Part shown: in pieces, positions 1-6,825 of the stretch
Layout of the letters: each line of letters starts with the position of its first letter
How positions within the stretch are numbered: position 1 is the stretch's first letter
Assembly (NCBI GenBank): GCA_902795905.1
Contig: CADBMY010000205.1
Location: forward strand, 1-8,162
Direction of reading: 5' to 3'
Source: an uncultured Erysipelotrichaceae bacterium
GTDB lineage: Bacteria > Bacillota_I > Bacilli_A > Erysipelotrichales > Erysipelotrichaceae
DNA: 8,162 bases
Translations under genes and position numbers: made by a program
The notes under the pieces: generated by a model
The model's input: only the letters and a program-made list of their open reading frames with translations
Told to the model about the DNA's origin: nothing
The model's database searches: none

Positions 1-67
1 CTGCTGCTGCTCTGACGGGACAAGACCGGTCATCTTCAAGGTTGAACGGATAGATTACGAGGATTGA
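1..67 (+). CDS. C-terminal tail of an upstream gene (partial, product unknown)
   Basis: From base 2 one plus-strand frame reads through to a TGA at 65-67 and ends in PVIFKVERIDYED, which looks like an ordinary protein C-terminus (alternating hydrophobic and charged residues). The other two plus frames stop at 13-15 and 51-53. Only about 21 residues are inside the window, so no family can be named. The call rests on the frame staying open to the edge and on the long hairpin that follows about 35 bases later, which could end this transcript. It may also be non-coding. Confidence 0.35.
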   Translation, partial: CCCSDGTRPVIFKVERIDYED

Positions 68-100
68 TTCGCTTATTACTGCGGCAGTTAAGACGTATAT

Positions 101-142
101 GAAGATCTCTGTATCGGATGCTTCTCCGGTGCAGAGATTTTC
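101..142 (+). terminator. Long uninterrupted hairpin upstream of tldD; possible terminator
   Basis: Bases 101-118 pair with 125-142 over 18 consecutive positions. Three are G-U (104/139, 112/131, 114/129), and a six-base loop TGCTTC sits at 119-124. The core is ATCTCTG/CAGAGAT, with CGGA/TCCG at the top. The descending arm ends in TTTTC, so a short T run lies within the stem base instead of after it, as also happens in the 2917-2946 terminator. It would suit termination of the upstream gene. Because no clean T tract follows (acttgcat), a structured leader or stabilising element is possible instead. Confidence 0.45.
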
Positions 143-146
143 AGAC

Positions 147-174
147 TTGCATAGGTGTTAGTGCCTGGTATAAC
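147..174 (+). promoter_or_regulatory. Candidate extended -10 promoter for tldD-tldE
   Basis: TTGCAT (147-152) and TATAAC (169-174) are separated by 16 bases. TGG sits directly before the -10, giving the extended form TGnTATAAC. A start near base 181 would leave a leader of about 50 bases before the tldD ATG at 231. The -35 matches the consensus only at TTG. A perfect TATAAT at 205-210 is nearer the gene, but transcription from it would start inside the tldD ribosome binding site (217-221), so it is less likely. Bases 153-176 can also form a weak hairpin before TTTT. Confidence 0.4.
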
Positions 175-230
175 CCTTTTACGTTGCGATCGGCAGAAAG
201 AAGATATAATAGATGCGGAGGTTTGAAGAT

Positions 231-1616
231 ATGGCATTGGAAAACTATCTGAAAGAACGGATCACAGATGCACAGTTACTGGTCAGTGAACTGCGGAAGA
301 CCTTTGACTATGTATCTGTTCTCGGTTCTTATACAAAAACAAAGAGTATCGTATCATCGACCAGAATGACTTCTGTGGATGATGTTGACAACGAATGCGG
401 GTTTGTCATCCGCATGTATGACGGAACGCACTACAGCGAGTATTCGACAAATGAGATCAGGGGACTGGATGCACAGAAGGTACTGGCTTCTGTCCGTCTG
501 CCTAAGATCAGTCAGCCGTTTGTACAGGCTCCGGTACTGGAAGAAGAGAAGATGGTACAGTCATTTGACAGGAGTGATGCACATCCTGTAAGTGATGAAG
601 AGATCCTGAACAGACTGACACAGATCAGAAAGTACTGTGAAGAGAAAGACACCAGGATCATCAACGTCCATGCAATCTACCGCAGGCGCAGTGTTTCGAA
701 GATCTTTGTGTCGGAGAAGAAGGTTCTGGATCAGCACTTTGACTGGGTCAACTGTATGATCGGTCTGGCCGCAAGAGAGGGAGATGTGATCCAGCAGCAC
801 TACAGTACACGCAATGAGGCGGACAGTCTGAAGGCTCTTGAAGAGCTTGATGAAGCGAAAGACGTGGAGACGGAAACAGCGCTGAAGCTTCTGAAAGCTG
901 AACCGGTGGAACCGGGAGTCTACGATATCATTACCGATCCGACGATCAGCGGACTGATCTGCCATGAGGCTTTCGGTCATGGTGTGGAACAGGATATGGT
1001 CGTCAAGCACAGGGCCAAGTCTGCAGAGTATGTCAATAAGCAGGTTGGCAGTCCTCTGCTGAATATGCATGACGGGGCTGCGGCTGCTGTCTCTGCCGCA
1101 TCGTATTTCTTCGATGATGACGGTGTGATCGCCAAGGATACGCATATTATTGAAAACGGTATCCTGAAGCGCGGTATCAGTGATGCATTGTCGGCTCTGC
1201 AGCTTGGGCAGGTACCCAGCGGCAACGGACGCCGTGAATCTTACAAGCGCAAGGCATATACACGGATGACGAATACGTTCTTCTCGGCAGGAAACGACAA
1301 GCTGGAAGATATGATCAGGTCTGTCAAACACGGATATTATCTCTGCAATACCAATAACGGTATGGAGGATCCGAAGAACTGGCAGATCCAGTGTACAGCC
1401 GAGTACGGCCTTGAGATCAAAGACGGAGAGTTCACGGGTAAGATCATTGCCCCGGTCATCATCTCCGGATCTGTACTTGATCTGCTCAATTCTGTATCCA
1501 TGGTATCGGATGAACTGGTGATTACCGGCTCGGGAAGCTGCGGTAAGGGCCATAAAGAGTGGGTATTTGTCTCGGATGGCGGTCCGCATATGAAAGCGAG
1601 GGCAAAGTTAGGATGA
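231..1616 (+). CDS. tldD: TldD family zinc metallopeptidase subunit
   Basis: This is the catalytic subunit of the TldD/TldE peptidase, a cytosolic complex known in Escherichia coli to trim unfolded peptides, finish microcin B17 maturation and degrade the CcdA antitoxin. The zinc signature HEAFGHGVEQD is at residues 245-255 (HExxxH, typical of TldD). The distal cysteine expected to complete the metal site lies in SGSCGKGH (Cys437). RMTNTFF around 345 is another family block. At 461 residues it is close to the usual TldD length (about 480). I chose ATG 231 because GGAGG sits at 217-221, nine bases upstream; an in-frame ATG at 213 lies before that site and is unlikely. The gene overlaps tldE by ATGA at 1613-1616, so the subunits should be translationally coupled. 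Confidence 0.93.
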   Translation: MALENYLKERITDAQLLVSELRKTFDYVSVLGSYTKTKSIVSSTRMTSVDDVDNECGFVIRMYDGTHYSEYSTNEIRGLDAQKVLASVRLPKISQPFVQAPVLEEEKMVQSFDRSDAHPVSDEEILNRLTQIRKYCEEKDTRIINVHAIYRRRSVSKIFVSEKKVLDQHFDWVNCMIGLAAREGDVIQQHYSTRNEADSLKALEELDEAKDVETETALKLLKAEPVEPGVYDIITDPTISGLICHEAFGHGVEQDMVVKHRAKSAEYVNKQVGSPLLNMHDGAAAAVSAASYFFDDDGVIAKDTHIIENGILKRGISDALSALQLGQVPSGNGRRESYKRKAYTRMTNTFFSAGNDKLEDMIRSVKHGYYLCNTNNGMEDPKNWQIQCTAEYGLEIKDGEFTGKIIAPVIISGSVLDLLNSVSMVSDELVITGSGSCGKGHKEWVFVSDGGPHMKARAKLG

Positions 1617-2899
1617 TCAGTATCAGTGAATTAAAAGAACTGCTGCAGAATACGCCTGAGATCAGTGCCTATGAGATCAGGAATACGGTCAATGAATCAT
1701 ATCAGCTGTTCTATGTCATGAATGCTCTGGAGACGAACCGCAGCGTTAATACGGAAGAGATGACAGCTGAGATCTACTGTGATTTTGAAGAATACAGAGG
1801 TTCTTCCTCTGTGGTCATTACATCTGCGGATGATCAGGACAGTGTTGCGGAAAAGCTGAAGGCTGCTGTTCAGAAGGCTAAGCAGGCACCGAACCCGTAT
1901 TATCCTCTGGCAGAGAAGACAGAGAATCTGCACCGTGTCAGTGAAGAGAAGAAAGATCTTGCGGAGCTTGCCAGAGAAACAGCAGATGCTGTATTTGCGG
2001 CTGAAGAGAACCAGGAGGCACAGCTGAACGCGACGGAAGTCTTCGCCGATCACGATGTCATACACTTCCTGAACAGTAACGGTATCGATCATACATGGGA
2101 CAGATACACGGTCTTCTGTGAGACGATTCCCAGCTATGACGGTGAAAAGGAAGACGTAGAGCTCTACTTCAGCCGTTCTTCCGGTATTCCCAAAGACGGA
2201 GAGTATACGGAGGCGGTACAGGCAGCTCTCGCAAATGTCAGATACCGTTATGATGCCGTAAAGCCGGAACAGGTACAGATCCCTGATAACTGTCTGATCG
2301 CTGTACAGTCCGACATGCTGGGCTATATCATGCGTAATTTTGCGCAGGAGCTCTCCTATAACAGACAGTTCTATCAGATGAGTCATTACAAGCTCGGTGA
2401 TACGATCTCCGAAGTTCCGTTTGATCTGATCCTGAAGGGAGAAGAAGAGGGTATTGCCGGTTCTCCTGCAGATGAAAACGGTATCGTGCTGAAACAGACA
2501 AAAGTGATCAATCAGGGCAGGGCAGTATCTTTCTGGGGTGATCAGCGCTTTGGTTATTATCTGAAAGAGAAGGAGATCACAGGTTCCTATCCGATCGCTG
2601 TACTGGAGAACTATCCGGTGATCAGTGAGGAAGATAAAAAGCGTCCGGTACTGTATCTGACCAATTTCTCGGCTCCTCAGCTGGATTCCTCCAGCGGTTA
2701 CGTCGGCGGTGAGATCCGTCTTGGACTGCTTGTCGAAGGGGAGAAGGTAACACCGCTTACCGGCTTCTCCGTCAGCGGAAACATCTACGAGGCAATCAAC
2801 AGTGCATGCTTCTCTGCAGAGACAGAGAATATCTCCGGCGGCAGACTGTCGTTCCGGGGACCGAAATACATGTATTTTGATCAGCTGAAGATACACTGA
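1613..2899 (+). CDS. tldE: TldE/PmbA family partner subunit of TldD
   Basis: This is the non-catalytic half of the TldD/TldE heterodimer (PmbA in E. coli, about 450 residues; here 428). It follows tldD in the same operon and starts inside the tldD stop (ATGA). It lacks the HExxxH motif, as expected for TldE, so the metal site is supplied by TldD. Recognisable C-terminal family features are a buried substrate-groove region around SSGYVGGEIRLG and a GFSVSGNIYEA segment near the end. An upstream in-frame ATG at 1559 would lie wholly inside tldD and has no ribosome binding site, so ATG 1613 is preferred. The open frame is intact, with codon use like that of tldD. Assignment as TldE rather than a second TldD rests on the missing metal motif and the tandem order. 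Confidence 0.88.
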   Translation: MISISELKELLQNTPEISAYEIRNTVNESYQLFYVMNALETNRSVNTEEMTAEIYCDFEEYRGSSSVVITSADDQDSVAEKLKAAVQKAKQAPNPYYPLAEKTENLHRVSEEKKDLAELARETADAVFAAEENQEAQLNATEVFADHDVIHFLNSNGIDHTWDRYTVFCETIPSYDGEKEDVELYFSRSSGIPKDGEYTEAVQAALANVRYRYDAVKPEQVQIPDNCLIAVQSDMLGYIMRNFAQELSYNRQFYQMSHYKLGDTISEVPFDLILKGEEEGIAGSPADENGIVLKQTKVINQGRAVSFWGDQRFGYYLKEKEITGSYPIAVLENYPVISEEDKKRPVLYLTNFSAPQLDSSSGYVGGEIRLGLLVEGEKVTPLTGFSVSGNIYEAINSACFSAETENISGGRLSFRGPKYMYFDQLKIH

Positions 2900-2916
2900 T
2901 CACAGTGGATCAAATG

Positions 2917-2948
2917 AAAAGGAGATGAGTGATATCATCTTCTTTTTT
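2917..2948. terminator. Convergent bidirectional terminator after tldE
   Basis: AAAAGGAGATGA (2917-2928) pairs with 2935-2946 around a six-base loop GTGATA. This gives a 12-pair stem with one G-U pair, followed by T through 2948. On the plus strand it lies 17 bases after the tldE stop. On the minus strand the A run becomes the T run, so it could also end transcripts from the peptidase remnant, whose TAA stop (2947-2949) touches it. Confidence 0.8.
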
Positions 2949-3426
2949 ACTGTCTCCCGTCAGAGTGCTGGTTTCCTTCGGCATTCTTCGGCATGTTTTC
3001 GGCAATCTTGTCGAATAGACCGTTCAGGTATTCCGTGACTCTTTCTTCCTGGTTCTTTCCGTTATAGATCACTTCTGTGGCACCGTTCTGATACTGGTGA
3101 ACAGCATTCGTAATACCTGCGGGATCAAACCATGGTACGTTGTTTCGGTCAAGGATCGTCGGCATCATGTTGAAGTCAAGCTGGATATCTTTTTCATCTG
3201 ACACAAAGCTGTCTCCGGTATCTTTGCCGATCTTGAGAAATCCGGAATAGACAGTACTGCGGCCGTAGGCATCGATAAATGAGAAGACGACACAGTCGCC
3301 GCCGCCCGGAGCTGCACCGATGATCTTTGCAAGAACGTCTTTCTGGGCATAATAGGGCAGTGCGTTTGCGCAGGAGTAGGATGTACTGCTGGTAAAGATA
3401 TATATCATGCGGTATATGCCTGTCAC
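2947..3426 (-). pseudogene. N-terminally truncated S41 (C-terminal processing) peptidase remnant
   Basis: The translation (159 residues from GTG 3426) resembles only the last third of an S41-family serine peptidase. It has a beta strand IYIFTSS, then the nucleophile block SYSCANALP (Ser18 as probable nucleophile, preceding Cys-Ala-Asn), then a Lys-Ile-Ile-Gly segment and the glycine run PGGGDC common in Bacillota S41 proteins. Family members of this type are usually 400-550 residues, so the PDZ-like and N-terminal parts are gone. No ribosome binding site precedes the GTG. Reading further upstream in frame gives non-family sequence that runs into the promoter and coding region of the divergent DUF218 gene. 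I infer a decayed gene cut by a deletion or rearrangement near 3427. No stops break the remaining part, so the loss may be recent or the fragment may still be expressed. Confidence 0.65.
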
Positions 3427-3451
3427 ACACTGCGGATACAGCTGTTTTGGG

Positions 3452-3457
3452 TATAAT
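3452..3457 (+). promoter_or_regulatory. Perfect TATAAT -10 box for the DUF218 gene
   Basis: TATAAT occurs 55 bases before the ATG at 3513, and a start near 3464 would give a leader of about 50 bases. I find no convincing -35 at 16-18 bases upstream (CTGCGG at 3430 is poor), so an activator or the upstream TTTTGGG context may help. The box lies only 25 bases from the start of the truncated peptidase remnant on the other strand. Confidence 0.5.
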
Positions 3458-3460
3458 AAA

Positions 3461-3496
3461 AGATGATCGGGAGTATACTGACTGCGTTGATCATCT
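3461..3496 (+). repeat. Nested inverted repeat in the DUF218 gene leader
   Basis: AGATGATC (3461-3468) and GATCATCT (3489-3496) are perfect 8-base inverted arms 20 bases apart. A second palindrome, AGTATACT (3472-3479), lies inside the spacer. The block starts where transcription from the 3452 box should begin and ends just before the ribosome binding site (3501-3507). It could be a protein-binding site or a leader stem-loop. No family is recognised. Confidence 0.4.
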
Positions 3497-3512
3497 GCAG
3501 AAGGAGGATCGT

Positions 3513-4304
3513 ATGAATGTGAAACATTTGATCGGAGATATACTGATCTTTCTTACGGCAGGATTTACCGTCTATATCTTTCTCGTGATGAGATACAGGA
3601 TCGAAGGAGTAGTGCTGAAAGATGCATACACGTCGGTATTCCGTTACGAACTGATCATTTGTGCGGTACTTCTTCTGTGTGTACTGGATCTGCGTTTCGG
3701 CTTCCTTACAGCGGCAGATCACAAAGCACTAAAACTGATCGGCTGGATCCTGCGTATCATCATCGGCGCATCTGTGCTGATATTCCTGTTTTTTCTGGGG
3801 AAGATCACAGCCGGAAGTATGATCAGGTCGGATACTTCCACGAAGAATGCACTGGTTCTGGGTCTGGCTCTTGAAGACGGCAAACCGGCACCTGATCTGA
3901 TCTCCAGACTGGAAACGGCAGAAAAATACGCACAGGAGAATCCGGATGCTGTGCTGATCCTGACCGGAGGGAATCCGGGGGTATCCGGAAAGAGCGAAGC
4001 TGATGTCATGCACGATATTCTTATCGAATGGGGTATGGATGAGAACAGGCTGAGACTTGAAGATCAGGCAAGAAGCACAAAAGAGAATTTCCGGAATGCG
4101 GCAGAGATGATCGATCCGGAAGAACCGATCACCCTGATCACCAGTGATTACCATATGGACAGAGCTGTGATGACGGCTAAAAAAGCAGGCTTTACCGATA
4201 TCCGGCGTCTGCCGGCACCGTCCTCCCGTATCTGCTTCGGCGCAAATGTGATGTGGGAAGTGATCCTCGAACTGAATGAGCTTACCCTGAGACAGAACAG
4301 ATAA
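3513..4304 (+). CDS. Membrane-anchored YdcF/SanA/ElyC-type DUF218 protein
   Basis: The protein has 263 residues. Three predicted membrane segments (about 7-26, 45-66 and 74-96) are followed by a DUF218 domain from about 112. Family blocks are the opening strand ALVLGLAL, LTGG (151-153 region), SEADVM (161-166), RSTKENFRNA (about 187-196) and ITSDYHMDRA (209-218), whose acidic and histidine residues match the conserved polar set. DUF218 relatives SanA and ElyC act in cell-envelope integrity in Enterobacteria, and YdcF was reported to bind S-adenosylmethionine; the reaction is unknown. Three membrane helices would place the domain outside if the N-terminus is inside. AAGGAGG at 3501-3507, five bases before ATG 3513, fixes the start; an in-frame TTG at 3447 overlaps the promoter. 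It is a single-gene unit between two terminator regions. Confidence 0.85.
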   Translation: MNVKHLIGDILIFLTAGFTVYIFLVMRYRIEGVVLKDAYTSVFRYELIICAVLLLCVLDLRFGFLTAADHKALKLIGWILRIIIGASVLIFLFFLGKITAGSMIRSDTSTKNALVLGLALEDGKPAPDLISRLETAEKYAQENPDAVLILTGGNPGVSGKSEADVMHDILIEWGMDENRLRLEDQARSTKENFRNAAEMIDPEEPITLITSDYHMDRAVMTAKKAGFTDIRRLPAPSSRICFGANVMWEVILELNELTLRQNR

Positions 4305-4312
4305 TAAAAAAT

Positions 4313-4339
4313 ACTGCAGGCAATCATGCCTGCAGTTTT
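4313..4339. terminator. Perfect bidirectional terminator between convergent genes
   Basis: ACTGCAGGCA (4313-4322), loop ATCA, and TGCCTGCAGT (4327-4336) form a flawless 10-pair stem flanked by an A run on the left and TTT on the right. It serves the DUF218 gene, whose stop is 8 bases upstream, and the minus-strand deacetylase gene, whose stop is 16 bases away. Confidence 0.93.
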
Positions 4340-4352
4340 CTGTATGGGAATG

Positions 4353-5126
4353 TCAGCTGCCCGCCTCCGGAAGACAGTGCATGTGGGTTCTGCCCAGTAC
4401 CCGGAAACCTTCTGCTTTTCCTTTAAAACTCCGGATCCCGAAATCGTATGTACGCAGTTTCAGGTACAGCGAGATAGAAGAGATATCTGCACAACCTTCC
4501 GGGAACTGACTCTTGTGACAGCCGAAGATCGCCTGGGACTGCAGTGAGAGATACGGAGCAGTATGGATAAAACGGTTGGGCTTTGCGGTCATATAGAAAG
4601 CGACAGCCTGTACCGGGGCACTGTCGGCTCCGTACTGTGCCATGATCTCTGCATACGGCGCAAAGTATGCCAGCTGGCGGGATACCGTGCCTGCGTTGAG
4701 ATGATCGATATGGCACTCGCTGGTGACTGCAGGGTCAGGCGCAAAGATGATATCCGGCTTCTTCTCACCGATCACTTTGGCAAGCGCTGCCCGCAGAGCA
4801 GGCATGTCATAGAAACCGCCATCAGAGAAACCAAGGAAAGTCACATCATCTGCACCGAGGACGGCTGCAGAAGCTACAGCTTCCTGTTTGCGCACCTCGA
4901 TCAGATCCCCGGGTGTCATACCTTCCGGGGCATGTTCAAGACCGAACCTGCCGTCCGTACAGATGACAAAGGAGATCTTCTTACCCATCTTGTGCAGAGC
5001 CGCAATCGTTCCGCCGGCACCGATCTCGATATCATCAGGATGAGGTCCGACAAACAGATACCGGTCGAATGATTCGATCTTCGGCACCGGGGCTGCATAT
5101 TTCAGGATCAACCGGGTCAGACTCAT
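4353..5126 (-). CDS. PIG-L/LmbE family zinc-dependent deacetylase
   Basis: The protein has 257 residues, normal for the family, and no signal peptide, so it should be cytosolic. Family members hydrolyse N-acetyl groups from amino sugars or their conjugates (for example MshB, BshB and N-acetylglucosaminyl-phosphatidylinositol de-N-acetylase). The zinc motif is GPHPDDIEIGAGGT at 27-40: His29 and Asp32 as ligands, Asp31 as likely base. The second motif, CHIDH at 138-142, supplies His142. The common HPDDE is HPDDI here, a known variant of the subgroup with HPDDIE. The ATG overlaps the transporter stop (ATGA, 5123-5126), and AAGGAAAAG lies about ten bases upstream on the minus strand. Coupling to a sugar transporter suggests the substrate is an imported acetylated sugar. 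A BshB role in bacillithiol synthesis is less likely, since no bshA or bshC is seen. Confidence 0.88.
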   Translation of the reverse strand: MSLTRLILKYAAPVPKIESFDRYLFVGPHPDDIEIGAGGTIAALHKMGKKISFVICTDGRFGLEHAPEGMTPGDLIEVRKQEAVASAAVLGADDVTFLGFSDGGFYDMPALRAALAKVIGEKKPDIIFAPDPAVTSECHIDHLNAGTVSRQLAYFAPYAEIMAQYGADSAPVQAVAFYMTAKPNRFIHTAPYLSLQSQAIFGCHKSQFPEGCADISSISLYLKLRTYDFGIRSFKGKAEGFRVLGRTHMHCLPEAGS

Positions 5127-6610
5127 GCGTTCTTTTCCTTTTTGCGAGTTTCCAGTTCCGCACAGATCTGCTCGTATTTCGTTTCATCAAGAATATACTT
5201 CTTTTTGTACAGGATATAGGACGCATACATCAGCGCGAACGGAAGAACGGTCATGACGATCAGCAGTCCCAGGGACTGTCCGTTCTGTACACCGCTGAGC
5301 AGTTCGGTGATCGCATCCGCCTTGGCTTCCGCTGTCAGTTCCCCGGCATTGGCTGCCTGTTCATACTGAGAGATCCCGTTGGTATACTTCAGAATACCGA
5401 AGATGATATATGTCAGGTTGGCAACAGCTACCGTCAGGGCAGAGGCCATCTTGGTCAGGAAAGGACGCAGCGATCCGATGATCGCCTCATCTCTTACGCC
5501 GTGTTCATACTCGTTATACTCGACGGTATTCATGATCGAGATCATCATGATCAGATAGAAACCGTACTGTCCGAAGTTTGCCAGCATGTATCCGAAGGTA
5601 AGTACACCGAACTTAACTGCCTGAGACAGAGGCATAAAGCCTGCCGCAAGCATGAAGAGATAACCGACGGTGCCAATGATCATCAGATACTGCATCAGTT
5701 TCTTTCTGCCGAATTTTCTGGAGATCGCCGGGTAGAAGATCATCAGGAAACCGGTGACCATCATGCCAAGCATCTGGAACAGAGTGAAGAAGACACCCTT
5801 GTATCCGAATTCAACGTAAATATATGTCTGTCCGATACCGGAAAGAACGATGCCGTTACCGATCTGCTGCAGCAGGAAGATCACGGCGATCCAGATCAGC
5901 TGGTCATTTCCGGCGATCGTGGAGAAGATCTTCTTGAAGCTGACGGGAGGTGCAGGTTCATCGTTGGCATTTCTCTCTTCTGTAACACCGAAGATCGTAA
6001 AGGCGAGAAAGAGAGGACCGAGGATCGCAGCTGCCAGAGCAACGATACCGTATGCAGTCACGGCATTTCCGCCGATCGCACTGTCGCCGGCAGTAAACAT
6101 CGGGATCAGGGATGCCGCAAGCATACCGCCGATACCGGCAAACAGGGTAGCACGGGAAGTGAACTTGTTGCGGGTATCCGCATCCGAGCTCAGTGCCGGA
6201 ACCATGCCCCAGTAGGAAATATCATGCATCGTATAGGTGATACTGTAGGCAAAATACATCAGTCCGAAGAAACGGACAAATGCCCACCCCTGCAGTTTCG
6301 TATTGAACATGGCATAGATGACCAGCGAGGTAGAGAGGATACCGATCAGCAGCCAGGGCTTGAATTTACCCCATCTGGTTCTTGTACGTTCAATGATATT
6401 GCCCATGATCGGATCGTTCAGGGCATCAAAGACACGGGCTGCGACCATGATCGCTGTGATCGCCGAGAGCTGGGCAGCATCCAGGTTTCTGGTAAACAGG
6501 ACAAAGGCCAGCAGGTAACTGGTGACGAGGTTGTACATGATATCACGTCCAACCGTACCCAGAGGAAACATCAGAAGATTCTTTTTGGTAATTTTCTCAT
6601 CATTGTGCAT
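5123..6610 (-). CDS. GPH family (MelB-like) sugar:cation symporter
   Basis: The protein has 495 residues with about twelve hydrophobic segments and both hallmarks of glycoside-pentoside-hexuronide:cation symporters. The first is FDALNDPIMG at 61-70, followed by TRTRWGKFKPWLL (D62 and D66 match the MelB cation- and sugar-site acids). The second is EYNEYEHGVRDEA at 364-376 in the second half. DISYWGMVPAL (130-140) is a further family block. These carriers import sugars or glycosides with Na+ or H+. The substrate cannot be read from the sequence. An alanine- and glutamate-rich stretch (about 415-440) lies before the last membrane segment. On the minus strand GGAG (6623-6620) precedes ATG 6610 by nine bases. 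It is the first gene of a two-gene operon with the PIG-L deacetylase; no glycosidase or regulator adjoins it. Confidence 0.9.
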   Translation of the reverse strand: MHNDEKITKKNLLMFPLGTVGRDIMYNLVTSYLLAFVLFTRNLDAAQLSAITAIMVAARVFDALNDPIMGNIIERTRTRWGKFKPWLLIGILSTSLVIYAMFNTKLQGWAFVRFFGLMYFAYSITYTMHDISYWGMVPALSSDADTRNKFTSRATLFAGIGGMLAASLIPMFTAGDSAIGGNAVTAYGIVALAAAILGPLFLAFTIFGVTEERNANDEPAPPVSFKKIFSTIAGNDQLIWIAVIFLLQQIGNGIVLSGIGQTYIYVEFGYKGVFFTLFQMLGMMVTGFLMIFYPAISRKFGRKKLMQYLMIIGTVGYLFMLAAGFMPLSQAVKFGVLTFGYMLANFGQYGFYLIMMISIMNTVEYNEYEHGVRDEAIIGSLRPFLTKMASALTVAVANLTYIIFGILKYTNGISQYEQAANAGELTAEAKADAITELLSGVQNGQSLGLLIVMTVLPFALMYASYILYKKKYILDETKYEQICAELETRKKEKNA

Positions 6611-6693
6611 AAGTTTTCACTCCGCTATAATTACTACCATTATCGCTTATACTCAGGAAAGATGTACAGTATTCCGTTCATCAGTTATTAAAG

Positions 6694-6722
6694 AGGACTT
6701 TAAAGAGTCAGTTCTGTATAAT
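6694..6722 (+). promoter_or_regulatory. Candidate promoter for the lipoprotein/LURP-one unit
   Basis: TATAAT at 6717-6722 is a perfect -10. AGGACT at 6694-6699, 17 bases upstream, matches TTGACA at three positions. The perfect palindrome CTTTAAAG (6698-6705) overlaps the -35 and spacer, within a GACT/AGTC frame (6696-6709). Transcription should start near 6729, about 100 bases before the lipoprotein start. Confidence 0.5.
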
Positions 6723-6735
6723 AGAAACAGATACC

Positions 6736-6754
6736 GTATTCATGATATGAATAC
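6736..6754. promoter_or_regulatory. 19-base perfect palindrome, operator-like
   Basis: GTATTCAT (6736-6743) and ATGAATAC (6747-6754) are exact inverted arms around GAT. The site begins 14 bases after the TATAAT box, where a repressor would block the plus-strand transcript. The extended half-site CGTATTCA (6735-6742) recurs exactly at 6799-6806. It may equally fold as an mRNA hairpin. No known regulator motif is claimed. Confidence 0.5.
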
Positions 6755-6825
6755 TCCTGATCTTCACTGTTTGTACGATCATGACCTTCAGTAAAGTACG
6801 TATTCAGAAACGAAAAGATAGCAGG

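Larger units (their letters stand above)
6611..6825. other. Divergent intergenic region between symporter and lipoprotein units
   Basis: These 215 bases separate the minus-strand symporter operon from the plus-strand lipoprotein/LURP-one unit. Besides the plus-strand TATAAT, the palindrome and the CTTTAAAG site listed separately, GTATTC occurs at 6669, 6736 and 6800, and GAATAC at 6749. I could not find a good minus-strand sigma-A promoter for the symporter; TATAAG (6651-6646) and GATAAT (6644-6639) are possible -10 boxes without matching -35 boxes. No gene is evident. Short frames here lack ribosome binding sites. Confidence 0.6.

Noticed and set aside
1..12. CTG triplet repeat at the window start
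   Set aside because: Three copies only, in probable coding sequence; not a meaningful repeat.
99..161. A 20-residue open frame (MKISVSDASPVQRFSDLHRC) upstream of tldD as a possible TldD/TldE peptide substrate
   Set aside because: It has no ribosome binding site, overlaps the long hairpin entirely, and there are no modification genes nearby.
213..230. Earlier ATG for tldD at 213
   Set aside because: The GGAGG at 217-221 lies after this ATG and is correctly spaced for ATG 231.
1559..1612. Earlier in-frame start for tldE
   Set aside because: It would lie inside tldD without a ribosome binding site. The ATGA overlap at 1613 is the standard coupled arrangement.
3447..3512. TTG start extending the DUF218 protein by 22 residues
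   Set aside because: It overlaps the TATAAT box, while ATG 3513 has an AAGGAGG site and begins a membrane segment.
3423..3722. Minus-strand frame that could supply the missing front of the S41 peptidase
   Set aside because: Its translation shows no peptidase features and it lies over the DUF218 gene, which is clearly coding on the other strand.
5069..6691. A long plus-strand open frame antisense to the symporter, and similar minus-strand frames antisense to tldD (561-1589) and tldE (1697-2896)
   Set aside because: The sense frames carry clear family motifs and ribosome binding sites. The antisense translations are rich in His, Arg and Cys with no recognisable domain, and stay open because codons that would read as stops in reverse (TTA, CTA, TCA) are rare in the real genes.
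6522..6794. Plus-strand frame crossing the symporter start and the intergenic region
   Set aside because: No ribosome binding site, half of it is antisense to the symporter, and the remainder covers the promoter and palindrome.
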